A stretch of 64,000 bases of DNA from positions 1,525,001 to 1,589,000 of the forward strand of contig NZ_CP107558.1 of the NCBI RefSeq assembly GCF_026427715.1, read 5' to 3'. Below the pieces are notes generated by a model. It was given only the letters and a program-made list of their open reading frames with translations, was not told where the DNA came from and ran no database searches. Position numbers and translations under genes: made by a program. How positions within the stretch are numbered: position 1 is the stretch's first letter; every line of letters starts with the position of its first letter. Shown here piece by piece: positions 42,554 through 52,224 of this stretch. Source of the DNA: Methylocystis sp. MJC1 (GTDB lineage Bacteria > Pseudomonadota > Alphaproteobacteria > Rhizobiales > Beijerinckiaceae).

Positions 42554-45500
42554 TCACGAGCACCCCGTCGTGCTGCCGCAGGTCTCGCACTTCAGGCACG
42601 TCCCGTTGCGCACCAAGGTAAAATTTGCGCATTCGGGGCAGGCCTCGCCGACATAGCCCTTCATCCGCGCCTCGGCGCGTTTTTCCGCCATGCCCTGCAC
42701 GGATTTCGTCGGCTCCGTCCAACCGAGTTGCGAGAGCGGCTCGGCGGCTTCCTCGCGCGTCACTTCCGGCGTTTCGCGCAGCGCCACGGCGCCGCCGTGG
42801 ACCACCATCAGCTTGTCGGTCTTGGAGCGCAGTAGGCCGCGCGAGACGATGGCGCTTGTCTCGGGCGCCTTGCCTTCGTGCTCGCCGCGGCCCAGCACGT
42901 CATGGCCGATGTCGTCGGGCGAGACATGGGCGAGATCGTTGCGGCCGAGATAAGAGACAGCAAGCTCGCGGAACACATAGTCGAGGATCGACGTCGCGTT
43001 CTTGATCGCGTCATTGCCCTGCACTGGGCCCGCGGGCTCGAAGCGGGTGAAGGTGAAGGCGTCGACATATTCTTCGAGCGGCACGCCATATTGCAGGCCG
43101 AGCGAGATCGCGATGGCGAAATTGTTCATCAAGCTGCGGAAGGCCGCGCCTTCCTTGTGCATGTCGATGAAGATTTCGCCGATGCGCCCGTCGGCATATT
43201 CGCCGGTGCGCAGATAGACCTTATGGCCGCCGACGGCCGCCTTCTGCGTATAGCCCTTGCGGCGATCGGGGAGCTTCTCGCGCTCGCGCACCAATTGATG
43301 GATGACGCGCTCGACGATGCGCTCGGCGACATTGGCGGCGCGCGCCGGCATGTTTTGCGCAATGAGCTCCTCGACCTTGTCGTCCTCTTCGTCCTCGCCC
43401 TGGATGAGCTGGGCCGACAAGGGCTGCGAGAGCTTGGAGCCGTCACGATAGAGCGCATTGGCCTTGAGGCCGAGACGCCAGGACAGCAAGTAAGCCTGCT
43501 CGCAATCCTCGATCGTCGCGTCATTCGGCATATTGATGGTCTTGGAGATCGCGCCCGAGATGAAGGGCTGCGCCGCCGCCATCATGCGGATATGCGAGTC
43601 GACCGAGAGATAGCGCTTGCCGGTGCGGCCGCAGGGATTGGCGCAATCGAAGACGGCGTAATGCTCAGCCTTAAGGAAAGGCGCGCCCTCCAATGTCATG
43701 GCGCCGCAGGCGTGAATATTCGCCGCCTCGATCTCCTGTTTCGAGAAGCCGAGATGGGTGAGCAGATCGAAGTTTTTGTCCTCGAGCTGCTCAGGGCTGA
43801 CCTTCAACACGCCTGTGAGGAAATCCTGACCCAGCGTCCATTTGTTGAAGACGAATTTGATGTCGAAAGCGCTCGGAAGGGCGGCTTCGATCGCCGCGAT
43901 CTTCTCATCGGTGAAGGCGCGCGCGCGCAGCGAAGCGGTGTTGATCGCCGGCGCATTGGCGAGCGAGGCGTGGCCGACGGCATAGGCCTCGATCTCGGCG
44001 ATCTCGCTTTCGCGATAGCCGAGCGCGCGCAGACCCTCCGGCACGGCGCGATTGACGATCTTGAGATAGCCGCCGCCTGCGAGCTTCTTGAATTTCACCA
44101 GCGCGAAATCGGGCTCGATGCCAGTGGTGTCGCAATCCATGACGAGGCCGATCGTGCCCGTGGGCGCGACGACGCTGACCTGCGCATTGCGATAGCCGTA
44201 GAGCTCGCCCTGCGCCAGCGCCTTGTCCCAGGCCGCCGCCGCATGTTCGGCGAGCCGCGCGTCGGGGCAGGAGGCGATGTCGAGCGGCACAGGATTGACG
44301 GAGAGGCCCTCATAGCCAGCGCGCTCGCCATGCGCGGCGCGGCGATGGTTGCGGATGACGTGCAGCATCGCCTCGCGGTTTTCCATGAAGCGCACGAAGG
44401 GGCCGCGCTCCTTCGCCATTTCGGCGGAGGTGGCGTAGCAGACGCCCGTCATGATCGCTGAAAGCGCGCCGGTGATCGCGCGGCCGGCCTCGCTGTCGTA
44501 AGCGACGCCGGAGGACATCAGCAGGCCGCCGATATTGGCGAAGCCGAGGCCCAGCGTGCGATACTCATAGGAAAGCTGTGCGATTTCCTTGGAGGGGAAC
44601 TGCGCCATCAGCACCGAGATCTCGAGCACGACGGTCCACAGGCGCACGGCGTGCTCATAGGACTCGACGTCGATGCGCTTGGTCGTCGGATCGCGGAACT
44701 GCAGCAGGTTCAGCGAGGCGAGGTTACACGCCGTGTCGTCGAGGAACATATATTCCGAGCACGGATTGGAGGCGCGGATTTCGCCGCCGGCCGGGCAGGT
44801 GTGCCAGTCGTTGATCGTGGTGTGGAACTGGATGCCCGGATCGGCCGACGCCCAGGCGGCATAGCCGATCTTCTCCCACAGATCGCGGGCTTTGAGCGTC
44901 TTCGCAACCTTGCCGTCGAGGCGCTTGATGAGCGACCAATCGCCGTCGTTCTCGACAGCATGCAGGAACTCATCCGTCACGCGCACCGAGTTGTTGGAGT
45001 TCTGGCCGGAGACGGTCAGATAGGCCTCGCTGTCCCAATCCGTGTCATAGGTGTCGAAGGAAATATCCTTGTAGCCCTGCTTGGCGAATTGGATGACGCG
45101 CTTGATGTAGTTGTCCGCAACATCGTTCTTGCGGGCGAGCTTGATCTCGCGCTTGAGCGCCGGGTTCTTCTCCGGATTGAAGCAGTCGTCGCCCGAGCCC
45201 TCGCAATTCACGCAGGCGCGCAGGATGGCTTTGAGATGCTTCTTGACGATCTTGGAGCCGGTGACGAGCGAGGCGACCTTCTCCTCCTCCTTCACCTTCC
45301 AGCCGACGAAGGCCTCGATGTCGGGATGGTCGATGTCGACGACGACCATCTTCGCCGCGCGGCGCGTGGTGCCGCCCGATTTGATGGCGCCTGCCGCGCG
45401 GTCGCCGATCTTGAGGAAGGACATTAGGCCCGAAGAGGAGCCGCCGCCCGAGAGCTTTTCCTTCTCGCCGCGCAGCTTCGAGAAATTGCTGCCGGTGCCG

Positions 45501-46186
45501 GAGCCATATTTGAACAGGCGCGCCTCGCGCACCCAGAGATCCATGATGCCGCCGTCGTTGACGAGATCGTCCTCGATCGACTGGATGAAGCAGGCGTGCG
45601 GCTGCGGATGCTCATAGGCCGACTTCGACTTCACCATCTTGCCATTGGCGAAATCGACGTAGAAATGTCCCTGGCTCGGCCCGTCTATGCCATAGGCCCA
45701 ATGCAGGCCGGTGTTGAACCATTGCGGCGAATTGGGCGCCGCCATCTGCATGGCGAGCATGTAGCGCAGCTCGTCCATGAAGGCTTGGGCGTCTTCCTCG
45801 GCGTCGAAATAGCCGCCCTTCCAGCCCCAATAGGCCCAGGCGCCGGCGAGCCGGTCGAAGACCTGCTTGGCCGAAATTTCGGAGACGTAGCGCTGATCCT
45901 TGGGGAGCGCGGAGAGCGCCTCCGTATCGGCGACGGAGCGCCACAGAAAGGAGGGGATGGAGGTCTCCTCGACTTTCTTCAACCGCGCGGGCGCGCCCGC
46001 CTTGCGGAAATATTTCTGCGCGAGCACGTCCGAGGCGACCTGGCTCCATTGAGCCGGGACCTCGATGCCGTCGAGCGAGAACACCACGGACCCGTCGGGA
46101 TTGCGGATCTCGCTTTTCGTCGTGCGGAACTCGATAGACGCGTAAGGAGACTCGCCCGCCGTGGTGTGACGCCGCTCGATTTTCAT
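42554..46186 (-). CDS. nrdJ: Vitamin B12-dependent (class II) ribonucleoside-diphosphate reductase
   Basis: 1210 residues from the ATG at 46186, with GGAG ten bases upstream. It reduces ribonucleotides to deoxyribonucleotides with adenosylcobalamin as radical source. The catalytic NPCSEYMF motif (N-x-C-x-E), the barrel entry [13 protein letters not shown], and [18 protein letters not shown] are present. The protein ends with the class II cysteine-rich tail [18 protein letters not shown] then [10 protein letters not shown], used in re-reduction. Length is normal for the long alphaproteobacterial NrdJ. I see no B12 riboswitch in the 400 bases upstream. It marks the return to core chromosome after the tRNA fragment. 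Confidence 0.96.
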   Translation of the reverse strand: MKIERRHTTAGESPYASIEFRTTKSEIRNPDGSVVFSLDGIEVPAQWSQVASDVLAQKYFRKAGAPARLKKVEETSIPSFLWRSVADTEALSALPKDQRYVSEISAKQVFDRLAGAWAYWGWKGGYFDAEEDAQAFMDELRYMLAMQMAAPNSPQWFNTGLHWAYGIDGPSQGHFYVDFANGKMVKSKSAYEHPQPHACFIQSIEDDLVNDGGIMDLWVREARLFKYGSGTGSNFSKLRGEKEKLSGGGSSSGLMSFLKIGDRAAGAIKSGGTTRRAAKMVVVDIDHPDIEAFVGWKVKEEEKVASLVTGSKIVKKHLKAILRACVNCEGSGDDCFNPEKNPALKREIKLARKNDVADNYIKRVIQFAKQGYKDISFDTYDTDWDSEAYLTVSGQNSNNSVRVTDEFLHAVENDGDWSLIKRLDGKVAKTLKARDLWEKIGYAAWASADPGIQFHTTINDWHTCPAGGEIRASNPCSEYMFLDDTACNLASLNLLQFRDPTTKRIDVESYEHAVRLWTVVLEISVLMAQFPSKEIAQLSYEYRTLGLGFANIGGLLMSSGVAYDSEAGRAITGALSAIMTGVCYATSAEMAKERGPFVRFMENREAMLHVIRNHRRAAHGERAGYEGLSVNPVPLDIASCPDARLAEHAAAAWDKALAQGELYGYRNAQVSVVAPTGTIGLVMDCDTTGIEPDFALVKFKKLAGGGYLKIVNRAVPEGLRALGYRESEIAEIEAYAVGHASLANAPAINTASLRARAFTDEKIAAIEAALPSAFDIKFVFNKWTLGQDFLTGVLKVSPEQLEDKNFDLLTHLGFSKQEIEAANIHACGAMTLEGAPFLKAEHYAVFDCANPCGRTGKRYLSVDSHIRMMAAAQPFISGAISKTINMPNDATIEDCEQAYLLSWRLGLKANALYRDGSKLSQPLSAQLIQGEDEEDDKVEELIAQNMPARAANVAERIVERVIHQLVREREKLPDRRKGYTQKAAVGGHKVYLRTGEYADGRIGEIFIDMHKEGAAFRSLMNNFAIAISLGLQYGVPLEEYVDAFTFTRFEPAGPVQGNDAIKNATSILDYVFRELAVSYLGRNDLAHVSPDDIGHDVLGRGEHEGKAPETSAIVSRGLLRSKTDKLMVVHGGAVALRETPEVTREEAAEPLSQLGWTEPTKSVQGMAEKRAEARMKGYVGEACPECANFTLVRNGTCLKCETCGSTTGCS

Positions 46187-46613
46187 GTTCTTCAATCTCC
46201 ATCAGGCGCGAGGCCGCGGTCGCGCGCAGCCGTTCGCCGGCCCGCGACGTAAATGTCCGCCAATACGAACTCTGTAGAGGCGCGCCGTCGCCCGCGGTCG
46301 AATCGGCCCGCGAGGCTGGAACGCCGGATACGAGGATTACGCTCAAGCATAATGACGACATCCGGAGGGAGCCGGACACAGCTACACGTTGGGGAGAACG
46401 CTCGCCGTGACGTCATGATCTTGTGCCTCCACACTGCGCGAGTCTGAAGATGTCGTCAAGATATTGTGGCAGATATTAACAGGGAGACAACATGTGGACA
46501 AATCGGTGAATTCTGGGGATAAATCCAGAGGCAAGGCCTAAAATGTCGGCGCTTGCCCTTCATTGCTTCGTCGCTTTGCTCCTCGCAATGACGGTTGTTC
46601 CCAATACGGCAGG
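46187..46613 (+). other. Intergenic region upstream of nrdJ with DnaA-box-like words
   Basis: About 425 bases without a gene. TGTGGACAA (near 46493) and TGGGGATAA (near 46515) each differ by one base from the DnaA box TGTGGATAA. They lie about 20 bases apart and may mark DnaA control of nrdJ, but two near-matches are weak evidence. A half-copy of the palindromic repeat lies at 46561-46592. Confidence 0.35.
46561..46592 (+). repeat. Half copy of an intergenic palindromic repeat
   Basis: CATTGCTTCGTCGCTTTGCT then CCTCGCAATGAC matches the right arm of the repeats at 48211-48290 and 56542-56620. The left arm is missing. Confidence 0.8.
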
Positions 46614-47171
46614 CTATTTACACCGTGCCGCCGGCGCGGGCTTCAGCAGAAAGGCGTGGTTCTCGGCGTTGGCGGGGCTGAGGTAGAGGTAGGTTCCGCG
46701 CGCCTCGGGGCCCGGGAGCTCCAGCCGCTCGCGGATTGTGAGCATCAATCCTTCGGGCTTCTGCTCCAGCGTGAAAGAGCCCGAGTCATTGAACGAGACG
46801 CGGCAGGCGCGCACGCCGTCTTCCTTGCTTTTGCAGAGCGCCGTTTTCTGTGCGGAGAGCGCGGCGTTGCAGACGAGGCCGGTCCGCTCCCAAAAACAGG
46901 CGCCGATGGTGCCGAAGGCGGTTTGGCCGGACCACATCACGAGCATGGCGTCAGCGAGGATGTGCTGCGTTTCGCCGGGCGTCTCGGGCACGGAAGTTTT
47001 CACGACCGAAAGGGTGGCTTTGCCGACGATCTGCCCGCGGTGCGCCGCGAGCCAGGCGGAGTCGTAGACGCGTTCGTAGCAGCCCGCGAGCGGAACGATC
47101 TCCTCCGCGCAGGACGGCGCGGCAAGCGCGATCGACGCCGCCAGGAAAAGCGCTCCCCGCCCAAAAATCAT
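46614..47171 (-). CDS. Secreted hypothetical protein
   Basis: 185 residues with a signal peptide (LFLAASIALAAPSCAEE). Five further cysteines are present (GCYERV, ACFWER, VCNAAL, LCKSKE, ACRVSF), plus a final RCK, indicating disulfides in the periplasm. I recognise no family; it is a lone gene, divergent from olsB with 127 bases between, and the sequence shows no mobile-element signs. Confidence 0.7.
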   Translation of the reverse strand: MIFGRGALFLAASIALAAPSCAEEIVPLAGCYERVYDSAWLAAHRGQIVGKATLSVVKTSVPETPGETQHILADAMLVMWSGQTAFGTIGACFWERTGLVCNAALSAQKTALCKSKEDGVRACRVSFNDSGSFTLEQKPEGLMLTIRERLELPGPEARGTYLYLSPANAENHAFLLKPAPAARCK

Positions 47172-47298
47172 CCTTTGCCTCCGGAGCTTTGCGGGCGAAA
47201 CTAGAGCCTGGCAGGCCTTGTGTCACCAATTCGCACGTCACAAAAGCTTTGTGGAATCGTGATGAGAAAATCGTGTAGTCGCGGGGGAATTATCGCGG

Positions 47299-48189
47299 AT
47301 GTGGACCAGCCACGCGGATATTGGGCGGACGATCGCCGCTCTGACCAATCTTCAGCCGCCGTCGCCGCAGAAAAAGACCATTGTAGAAACGCTCGGCCGC
47401 ATGGGCTCGCTCGAAGCGCGGCTTGCGCGCGGCAAGGGCGAGATCCGCAAAGCGCAGCGCCTGCGTTACGAGGTCTTCTATAAGGAAGGCGGCGCGATCC
47501 CGGACGCCAAGACCGCTTTCATGCGCCGCGACGCCGACAAATTCGACAAATATTGCGATCATCTCATCGTGATCGACCACGCCTGGACGAACAAGCGCGG
47601 CAAGGTGAAGCCGAAGATCGTCGGCGCGTATCGGTTGCTGCGCGGCGATATGGCGCAAAAGGCCGGCGGCTTTTACTCGGCGGGCGAATATGACATCGCG
47701 CCATTGCTCGCGCGTCATGCCGGCAAGCGCATTCTGGAGCTCGGACGCTCCTGCGTGCGCGAGTCGCATCGCAGCAAGCGCACGATCGAGCTCTTGTGGC
47801 GTGGCCTTCTGGCCTATGTTCGCGCGCATCAGATCGACGTGATGATCGGTTGCGCCAGCTTTCCGGGCGTGAGCCCGCTCGCTCATGCCCAGGCGCTGAG
47901 CTATCTCGCCCATTACGCCGGCGCGCAGGGCGAGTGGCGGGTGAAGGCGAAGACCGATCTTTATGTGCCCATGGCCATGGCGCCGAAGGACAGCCTCGAC
48001 GCCAAGGCGGCGCGCGAGGCGCTCTCGCCGCTGATCAAGGGCTATCTGCGCCTCGGCGCGCGCTTCGGCGACGGCGCAGTTGTGGACCTCAAATTCAATA
48101 CGACGGATGTCTTCGTGGTGATGCCGGTCGCGGAGATCGGCGCGCGCTACATCGAATATTTCGGCGGAGGCGAACGCCGCGCGGCGTGA
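47299..48189 (+). CDS. olsB: OlsB-like ornithine N-acyltransferase (hemolysin-type GNAT fold)
   Basis: 296 residues. OlsB transfers a 3-hydroxyacyl group from acyl carrier protein to ornithine, the first step of ornithine-lipid synthesis. The diagnostic parts are IRKAQRLRYEVFYKE, the acid pocket ILELGRSCVRESHRSKRTIELLW (split here for length: ELGRSCV and ESHRSK) and MIGCASFPGVSP. The convergent gene downstream encodes a PlsC-type acyltransferase that fits OlsA, so both steps of the pathway are encoded here. A palindromic repeat lies between them. Confidence 0.85.
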   Translation: MWTSHADIGRTIAALTNLQPPSPQKKTIVETLGRMGSLEARLARGKGEIRKAQRLRYEVFYKEGGAIPDAKTAFMRRDADKFDKYCDHLIVIDHAWTNKRGKVKPKIVGAYRLLRGDMAQKAGGFYSAGEYDIAPLLARHAGKRILELGRSCVRESHRSKRTIELLWRGLLAYVRAHQIDVMIGCASFPGVSPLAHAQALSYLAHYAGAQGEWRVKAKTDLYVPMAMAPKDSLDAKAAREALSPLIKGYLRLGARFGDGAVVDLKFNTTDVFVVMPVAEIGARYIEYFGGGERRAA

Positions 48190-48210
48190 GGCTTTCCGCC
48201 GGCAGCGCCT

Positions 48211-48290
48211 GTCATTGCGAGCGAAGCGAAGCAATCCAGAGCCACGCCTCGGCTCTGGATTGCTTCGTCGCTTGAGCTCCTCGCAATGAC
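48211..48290 (+). repeat. 80-bp palindromic intergenic repeat
   Basis: GTCATTGCGAGCGAAGCGAA opens and CTCGCAATGAC closes an imperfect inverted repeat whose centre is CCAGAGCCACGCCTCGGCTCTGG. It could fold into one long hairpin between the convergent olsB and olsA genes and may also act as a terminator. Further copies are at 56542-56620 and 46561-46592. Confidence 0.88.
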
Positions 48291-48325
48291 GGTAGGGCCA
48301 GAAGGCCAGCCTAACAGGCGCGCCC

Positions 48326-49069
48326 TTATGCTCGCATTTGCTGCAACATTGCCCGCACCTGCGCCTCTGTCTCCGCCGCCAGCGCTTTGCGATCCTTGCC
48401 CTCGAGTGAAATCGCTTCGCCGAAGGCTATACGGCAATGGACGCCGCTGCGTTTCATGAGGCTCCACAGATGCGGCAGGAAGGTCATGTCGCCATACCAG
48501 CCGACATCGACCGGCCGCGCGCCTTCCGTATAAAGGATGGCCGCGGGCGCAAGGGCCGCCGCGCCGTCATATCCCTGAAGGGCGTCGAAATGCGCCGGCT
48601 TGAAGGGCAGCGCGTCCGCGCCGTCGCTCGACGTGCCTTCGGGAAAGACGACGAGATCGCGACCCTCGCGTAGCACGCCGCAGAGCGCGGCGTTGACCGC
48701 CGGAATATCCTTGCGCGAGCCGCGCGGCACGAAGACGGTGCCCTGCAGCCGCGCCAGAAAGCCGAGAACCGGCCACCCCGCCACTTCGCTCTTTGCCAGA
48801 AAGACCAACGGATAAAGGCTCGCGAGCGCGATGATGTCGGTCCAGGAGACATGGTTCGAGACCACGAAGCGCGGGCTCGAGGCGGGCAGGGCGCCGGCGG
48901 GCGTCACCCTGATCCCGATGACCGCGCACATCAGCCGGCAGAAACTGGTTTGTATCTTGTGCTGGATCGCCCAGCCGCGCCGCCGCGCGATCGCCTGAAC
49001 GGGAACGAGAAAAACGAAGGCGGCCGCCATGGCGGCGACAAAGGCGAAGGCGCGGAGGAGTGGGAGCAT
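48326..49069 (-). CDS. olsA: Lysophospholipid/lyso-ornithine-lipid acyltransferase (PlsC family), OlsA-like
   Basis: 247 residues from the ATG at 49069. An N-terminal membrane helix (AFAFVAAMAAAFVFLVPVQA) is followed by the acyltransferase motif I NHVSWTD (H-x4-D), VFVPRGSR (motif II) and FPEGTSSDG (motif III). The enzyme adds an acyl chain to a lyso-lipid at the inner membrane. Lyso-ornithine lipid is the likely acceptor because olsB is adjacent and convergent, but 1-acyl-glycerol-3-phosphate cannot be excluded. Confidence 0.78.
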   Translation of the reverse strand: MLPLLRAFAFVAAMAAAFVFLVPVQAIARRRGWAIQHKIQTSFCRLMCAVIGIRVTPAGALPASSPRFVVSNHVSWTDIIALASLYPLVFLAKSEVAGWPVLGFLARLQGTVFVPRGSRKDIPAVNAALCGVLREGRDLVVFPEGTSSDGADALPFKPAHFDALQGYDGAAALAPAAILYTEGARPVDVGWYGDMTFLPHLWSLMKRSGVHCRIAFGEAISLEGKDRKALAAETEAQVRAMLQQMRA

Positions 49070-49118
49070 TCGGCCCTCATCCTTCCCGCGCAAGACGCCC
49101 GTATGACAGCAGCCCGCT

Positions 49119-50312
49119 TCAGCGCATTGTCCGACCCTCCATAAAAAACCTCAACATTTCGCGCGACGCGTCCGGGCCGTTCCGATCCGTGTGCGAGCCT
49201 TCCGGCGACCCTCCCGACCATGCGTGGCCCAGTCCTTCGATCGCCCAATATTCGACATGGGGCACCCCGCTTGTGTCGGCGACGACGGTGCGGCTGTAGG
49301 GTCGCCCTCCCGCCGCCCCGCGCTCGGTCGTTTCCTGATGAATCCGGGACAAGCCGGCGCGCGCTTCAGCGAGGATAAGCTCCGCGTTGGTGGGATGGAC
49401 CTTGCGGTCCAAATCGCCATGGAAAATGATGGTGCGGACGCGGTCCTGCGCCCGCCGCGCGCCGCGATAGGGAGGCTTTCCACCCATGGCGGCGAAGGCC
49501 GTCGCGGTGTCGCTCGCGACGCCATAGGCGAGGCCCGAGTGGACGCCCGCGCCGGCGTAGAGGTCGGGGTAGGTCACGCTCATGACTTCCGCCATTGCGC
49601 CTCCCGCGGAAAGGCCCGCGACATAGACGCTGCGAGGGTCGATGTTCATCTCGGCGAGGAGCGCACGGGTGATGCCGGCGATGATGCTGGGCTCGCCGCG
49701 ATCGCGGAGCTGGTCTTGCGGGTTGAACCAGTTCCAGCAGCCCAGATGATTAGCCGTCGCTGGCTGCTCGGGATAGGCCACGATGAAGCCGAATTCCTCG
49801 GCGAGCAGGTTCATTCCAGTCCCCACCGCAAAGTCGTCCGAGTTCTGCGTGCAGCCGTGCAGCATGACGACGAGCGCAGGCGCGGCCCCACGCGCCGTGG
49901 CGGGCGTATAGACCTTATAAGGCCGAGCGCCGGCCTCGCAGGCAAATGTTCGCGTCTCAAAAGCCGCGCCTTTAGGCACGGCGACGCGCGGGCGGTTACG
50001 GAATTTCGCCAGCGCTTCGAGTCCCTGGCCGAGATTTGGGAGGTCGCCGTTTCGCAGGCGCTCCAGCGTCTCTCCAAGCGGCAACGCCGTTCGTGGCGTC
50101 GACGGCGTTTCAGGCGTGACCTCCCCAGTTAGGGATTTCGCAGCTTCTGCAAGCTTCCCAGCCCAGTCCAGGTCTCTGGTCGGGGTCTCCTGCGCGGTCG
50201 AGGCGGTTCCTCCGGCGAGGCCGCGCATCAGGACGCGCGTCGCCTCGACGAGGTTTTGTGTGCGCGTGAGCTTGGTCGCCCGTTCGATCGCGTCGCCGAA
50301 AATCGGTTTCAT
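49119..50312 (-). CDS. PHB depolymerase family esterase
   Basis: 397 residues from the ATG at 50312 with GGAGGAACC upstream. The catalytic part is the α/β-hydrolase of the poly(3-hydroxybutyrate) depolymerase/feruloyl esterase family: oxyanion motif VVMLHGCTQN, nucleophile AGLSAGGAM, acid FHGDLDRKVHP and a final His in GLGHAWSGG. The N-terminal ~130 residues are predicted helical and lack a signal peptide, so it could act inside the cell on storage polymer, in line with type II methanotrophs storing PHB. A ribbon-helix-helix regulator gene lies 34 bases upstream on the same strand. Confidence 0.83.
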   Translation of the reverse strand: MKPIFGDAIERATKLTRTQNLVEATRVLMRGLAGGTASTAQETPTRDLDWAGKLAEAAKSLTGEVTPETPSTPRTALPLGETLERLRNGDLPNLGQGLEALAKFRNRPRVAVPKGAAFETRTFACEAGARPYKVYTPATARGAAPALVVMLHGCTQNSDDFAVGTGMNLLAEEFGFIVAYPEQPATANHLGCWNWFNPQDQLRDRGEPSIIAGITRALLAEMNIDPRSVYVAGLSAGGAMAEVMSVTYPDLYAGAGVHSGLAYGVASDTATAFAAMGGKPPYRGARRAQDRVRTIIFHGDLDRKVHPTNAELILAEARAGLSRIHQETTERGAAGGRPYSRTVVADTSGVPHVEYWAIEGLGHAWSGGSPEGSHTDRNGPDASREMLRFFMEGRTMR

Positions 50313-50346
50313 GCTGTGGTTCCTCCACGGAAGGGCGCAGGCCCGT

Positions 50347-50778
50347 TCAGCCGATGCGGTCGGCAAGCGCCGCCCTGATTTCCTTGCTTGCCTGAAGCGC
50401 GCCGAGCACGGTGATCGACTCGATCACCTCGCGCGCAAGCTCGGGCGTGACATCGTCGCCGATGATCGCAAGCCCCAATACCTGTATGCGCAGCTTGCGC
50501 CCAGCGGCTTTCAGCGCCTCGAGTTCGTCACGGCTGTAGCGTCGCAGGCCGAGTTCGAGCGTGTGCCGCACGATGGATTGCTTGACGGCGTCGGCATGGA
50601 CCGAAAGCTGATTGCGGATGGCGGTGCGGATGAAGTCGCTGCGGTTGGAATAGAAGCCCTCATGCACCAGCAGATCGATATGCCCGAGATCAACGTAACC
50701 GACGTTGATTGTGATCTTCTCGGACTCGCTGGTTCGCTCCCTCAACCGATGCAGCTCCGCCGCCATAGCCATCTCCAC
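50347..50778 (-). CDS. Ribbon-helix-helix (CopG-like) transcriptional regulator
   Basis: 143 residues. KITINVGYVDLGHIDLLVHE then GFYSNRSDFIRTAIRNQL is a ribbon-helix-helix DNA-binding domain (β-strand plus two helices). A C-terminal helical segment without a metal-binding motif follows, so it is not NikR. It precedes the esterase gene by 34 bases and probably controls it and itself. The exact start is uncertain: an ATG four codons in is also possible. Confidence 0.78.
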   Translation of the reverse strand: MEMAMAAELHRLRERTSESEKITINVGYVDLGHIDLLVHEGFYSNRSDFIRTAIRNQLSVHADAVKQSIVRHTLELGLRRYSRDELEALKAAGRKLRIQVLGLAIIGDDVTPELAREVIESITVLGALQASKEIRAALADRIG

Positions 50779-51036
50779 GCCATCCAGTTGGATGGTATAT
50801 GAGCGCTAAAAGAGGCGTTTCAAGGTTGCGGAAGGTTCGAGGATGTCATGCGCCGCGTTAACGCCCTCTAATATCGCCTCCAATTTGTCTTCGGCCGGCG
50901 GGCTTGATTCCGTCCTTGGTGCGCGGCTCCATTGGCGCGGCGCTGATCGCGCCGCCCTTGACGTCGCCGCTTGCGGCGCCCTTATGTGCTCAGCCGCCGC
51001 GCTGGCGGTGGAGGAAGGTTCCCAGGAGAAATTCCC

Positions 51037-51588
51037 ATGTCCTTTGTGATTGCGCGCCGCGCTGTCGTCGTTGCGGCCCTGTCGCTGGTTTCCGCCGGGC
51101 TGGCGACGGCCCCCGCCTTCGCGCACGGCCCTTCGCGCCAGAAAGTGGTCGAGAAGATCGAGATCGACGCGCCGGCCGACAAGGTCTGGGCCATCGTCGG
51201 CAATTTCCAGGACATGAGCTGGCTGCCCCCGGTCGCCAAGACCGAAGGCACGGGCGGCAATGACGTCGGCGCCAAGCGCAAGCTGACGCTCAAGGACGGC
51301 GGCGTGATCGAGGAGTCGCTTACGAAATATGACGCGGCGGGCAAGTCGATCGCCTATAAGATCGACAATGTCGACGTGAAGGTTCTGCCGGTGAACAATT
51401 ACTCCTCGACGATCACCGTCAAGGACGCGGGCGGCAAGACGGAAGTCGAATGGAAGGGCGCCTTCTATCGCGGCTTCATGAACAACGACCCGCCGCCGGA
51501 GCTCTCCGACGAAGCGGCTATCAAGGCCGTCTCGGGCGTCTACACCGCCGGCCTCGCCGGGCTGAAGGCCAAGGCCGAGGGCAAGTAA
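51037..51588 (+). CDS. Periplasmic SRPBCC protein, MxaD-like (first copy)
   Basis: 183 residues from the ATG at 51037 with AGGAG (51024-51028). After a signal peptide (AALSLVSAGLATAPAFAHG) comes an SRPBCC/START-like ligand-binding fold: KIEIDAPADKVWAIVGNFQD, then VEWKGAFYRGF and a long C-terminal helix. MxaD of methylotrophs belongs to this family and improves electron transfer from methanol dehydrogenase to cytochrome cL. It is followed by a second SRPBCC gene and a β-propeller gene in the same orientation, resembling accessory genes of PQQ-dependent methanol oxidation; the dehydrogenase itself is not in the window. Confidence 0.75.
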   Translation: MSFVIARRAVVVAALSLVSAGLATAPAFAHGPSRQKVVEKIEIDAPADKVWAIVGNFQDMSWLPPVAKTEGTGGNDVGAKRKLTLKDGGVIEESLTKYDAAGKSIAYKIDNVDVKVLPVNNYSSTITVKDAGGKTEVEWKGAFYRGFMNNDPPPELSDEAAIKAVSGVYTAGLAGLKAKAEGK

Positions 51589-51630
51589 ACCCGCAACCCA
51601 GCGCGAGAGGGGCGCCGGGAGGATTGTAAA

Positions 51631-52224
51631 ATGTCCAACCTGTCGCGCCGCGCCGCGCTTCTCGCGCTGGCGGCGCTTGTCCCTTGGGCGTCGGCAGCAA
51701 AAGCTGCCGCCGACGCCGGGCCTCCTGTTCCTGGCCCGAATTCCTGGGCCGCGCATGGCGCTGCCCCCCTCAAATCCGTCGAGACCATTGTGATCGACGC
51801 GCCGCCCGAGAAGGTCTGGGCGGTGGTGAGCGACTTCGCCCATTACGACTGGCTGCCCGGCGTGAAAGGCGTCGAGGCGAGCGGCGGCAATGAGCCTGAG
51901 AGGGCCAAGCGAAAGCTCCTCATGGCCGATGGCGGCGCGGTGGAGGAAACGCTCGTCCGATGGGACGCCGAGCGCATGACGCTCGCCTGGCATCGCGACC
52001 ATGACGATGTGAGGCACCTGCCGGCCATCAATTACATGACGCATGTGACGGTGAAGCCTGCGGGCGAGGGCAAGTCGCTCGCCGAATGGAAAGGCCGCTT
52101 CTATCGCGGCCATCCCTTCAACGACCCGCCGCCGGGCCTTGACGACGACACGGCGCTCGCCGCCGTGACGGCGCTGCACCGCGCCAATCTCGCGGCGCTG
52201 AAGGCGCGGGTGGAGGGGAGATGA
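51631..52224 (+). CDS. Periplasmic SRPBCC protein, MxaD-like (second copy)
   Basis: 197 residues with a Tat-like or Sec signal peptide (SNLSRRAALLALAALVPWAS; the RR is notable). The SRPBCC domain matches the upstream gene closely (TIVIDAPPEKVWAVVSDFAH, AEWKGRFYRGHPFNDPPPG), so the two arose by duplication. The 42-base gap to the first copy and an ATGA overlap with the next gene (52221-52224) make an operon. A ligand is not known; partner functions in methanol oxidation are inferred from the MxaD resemblance. Confidence 0.75.
   Translation: MSNLSRRAALLALAALVPWASAAKAAADAGPPVPGPNSWAAHGAAPLKSVETIVIDAPPEKVWAVVSDFAHYDWLPGVKGVEASGGNEPERAKRKLLMADGGAVEETLVRWDAERMTLAWHRDHDDVRHLPAINYMTHVTVKPAGEGKSLAEWKGRFYRGHPFNDPPPGLDDDTALAAVTALHRANLAALKARVEGR

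Noticed and set aside
42878..44461. Long open frame on the + strand opposite nrdJ
   Set aside because: It is an antisense shadow of a high-GC coding region; its translation is Arg/Ala/Asp-rich without motifs, while the - strand encodes a full NrdJ.
46187..46560. Cobalamin riboswitch controlling nrdJ
   Set aside because: No B12-box (GCCACTG-like) core or matching stems seen by eye; a covariance-model search would decide.
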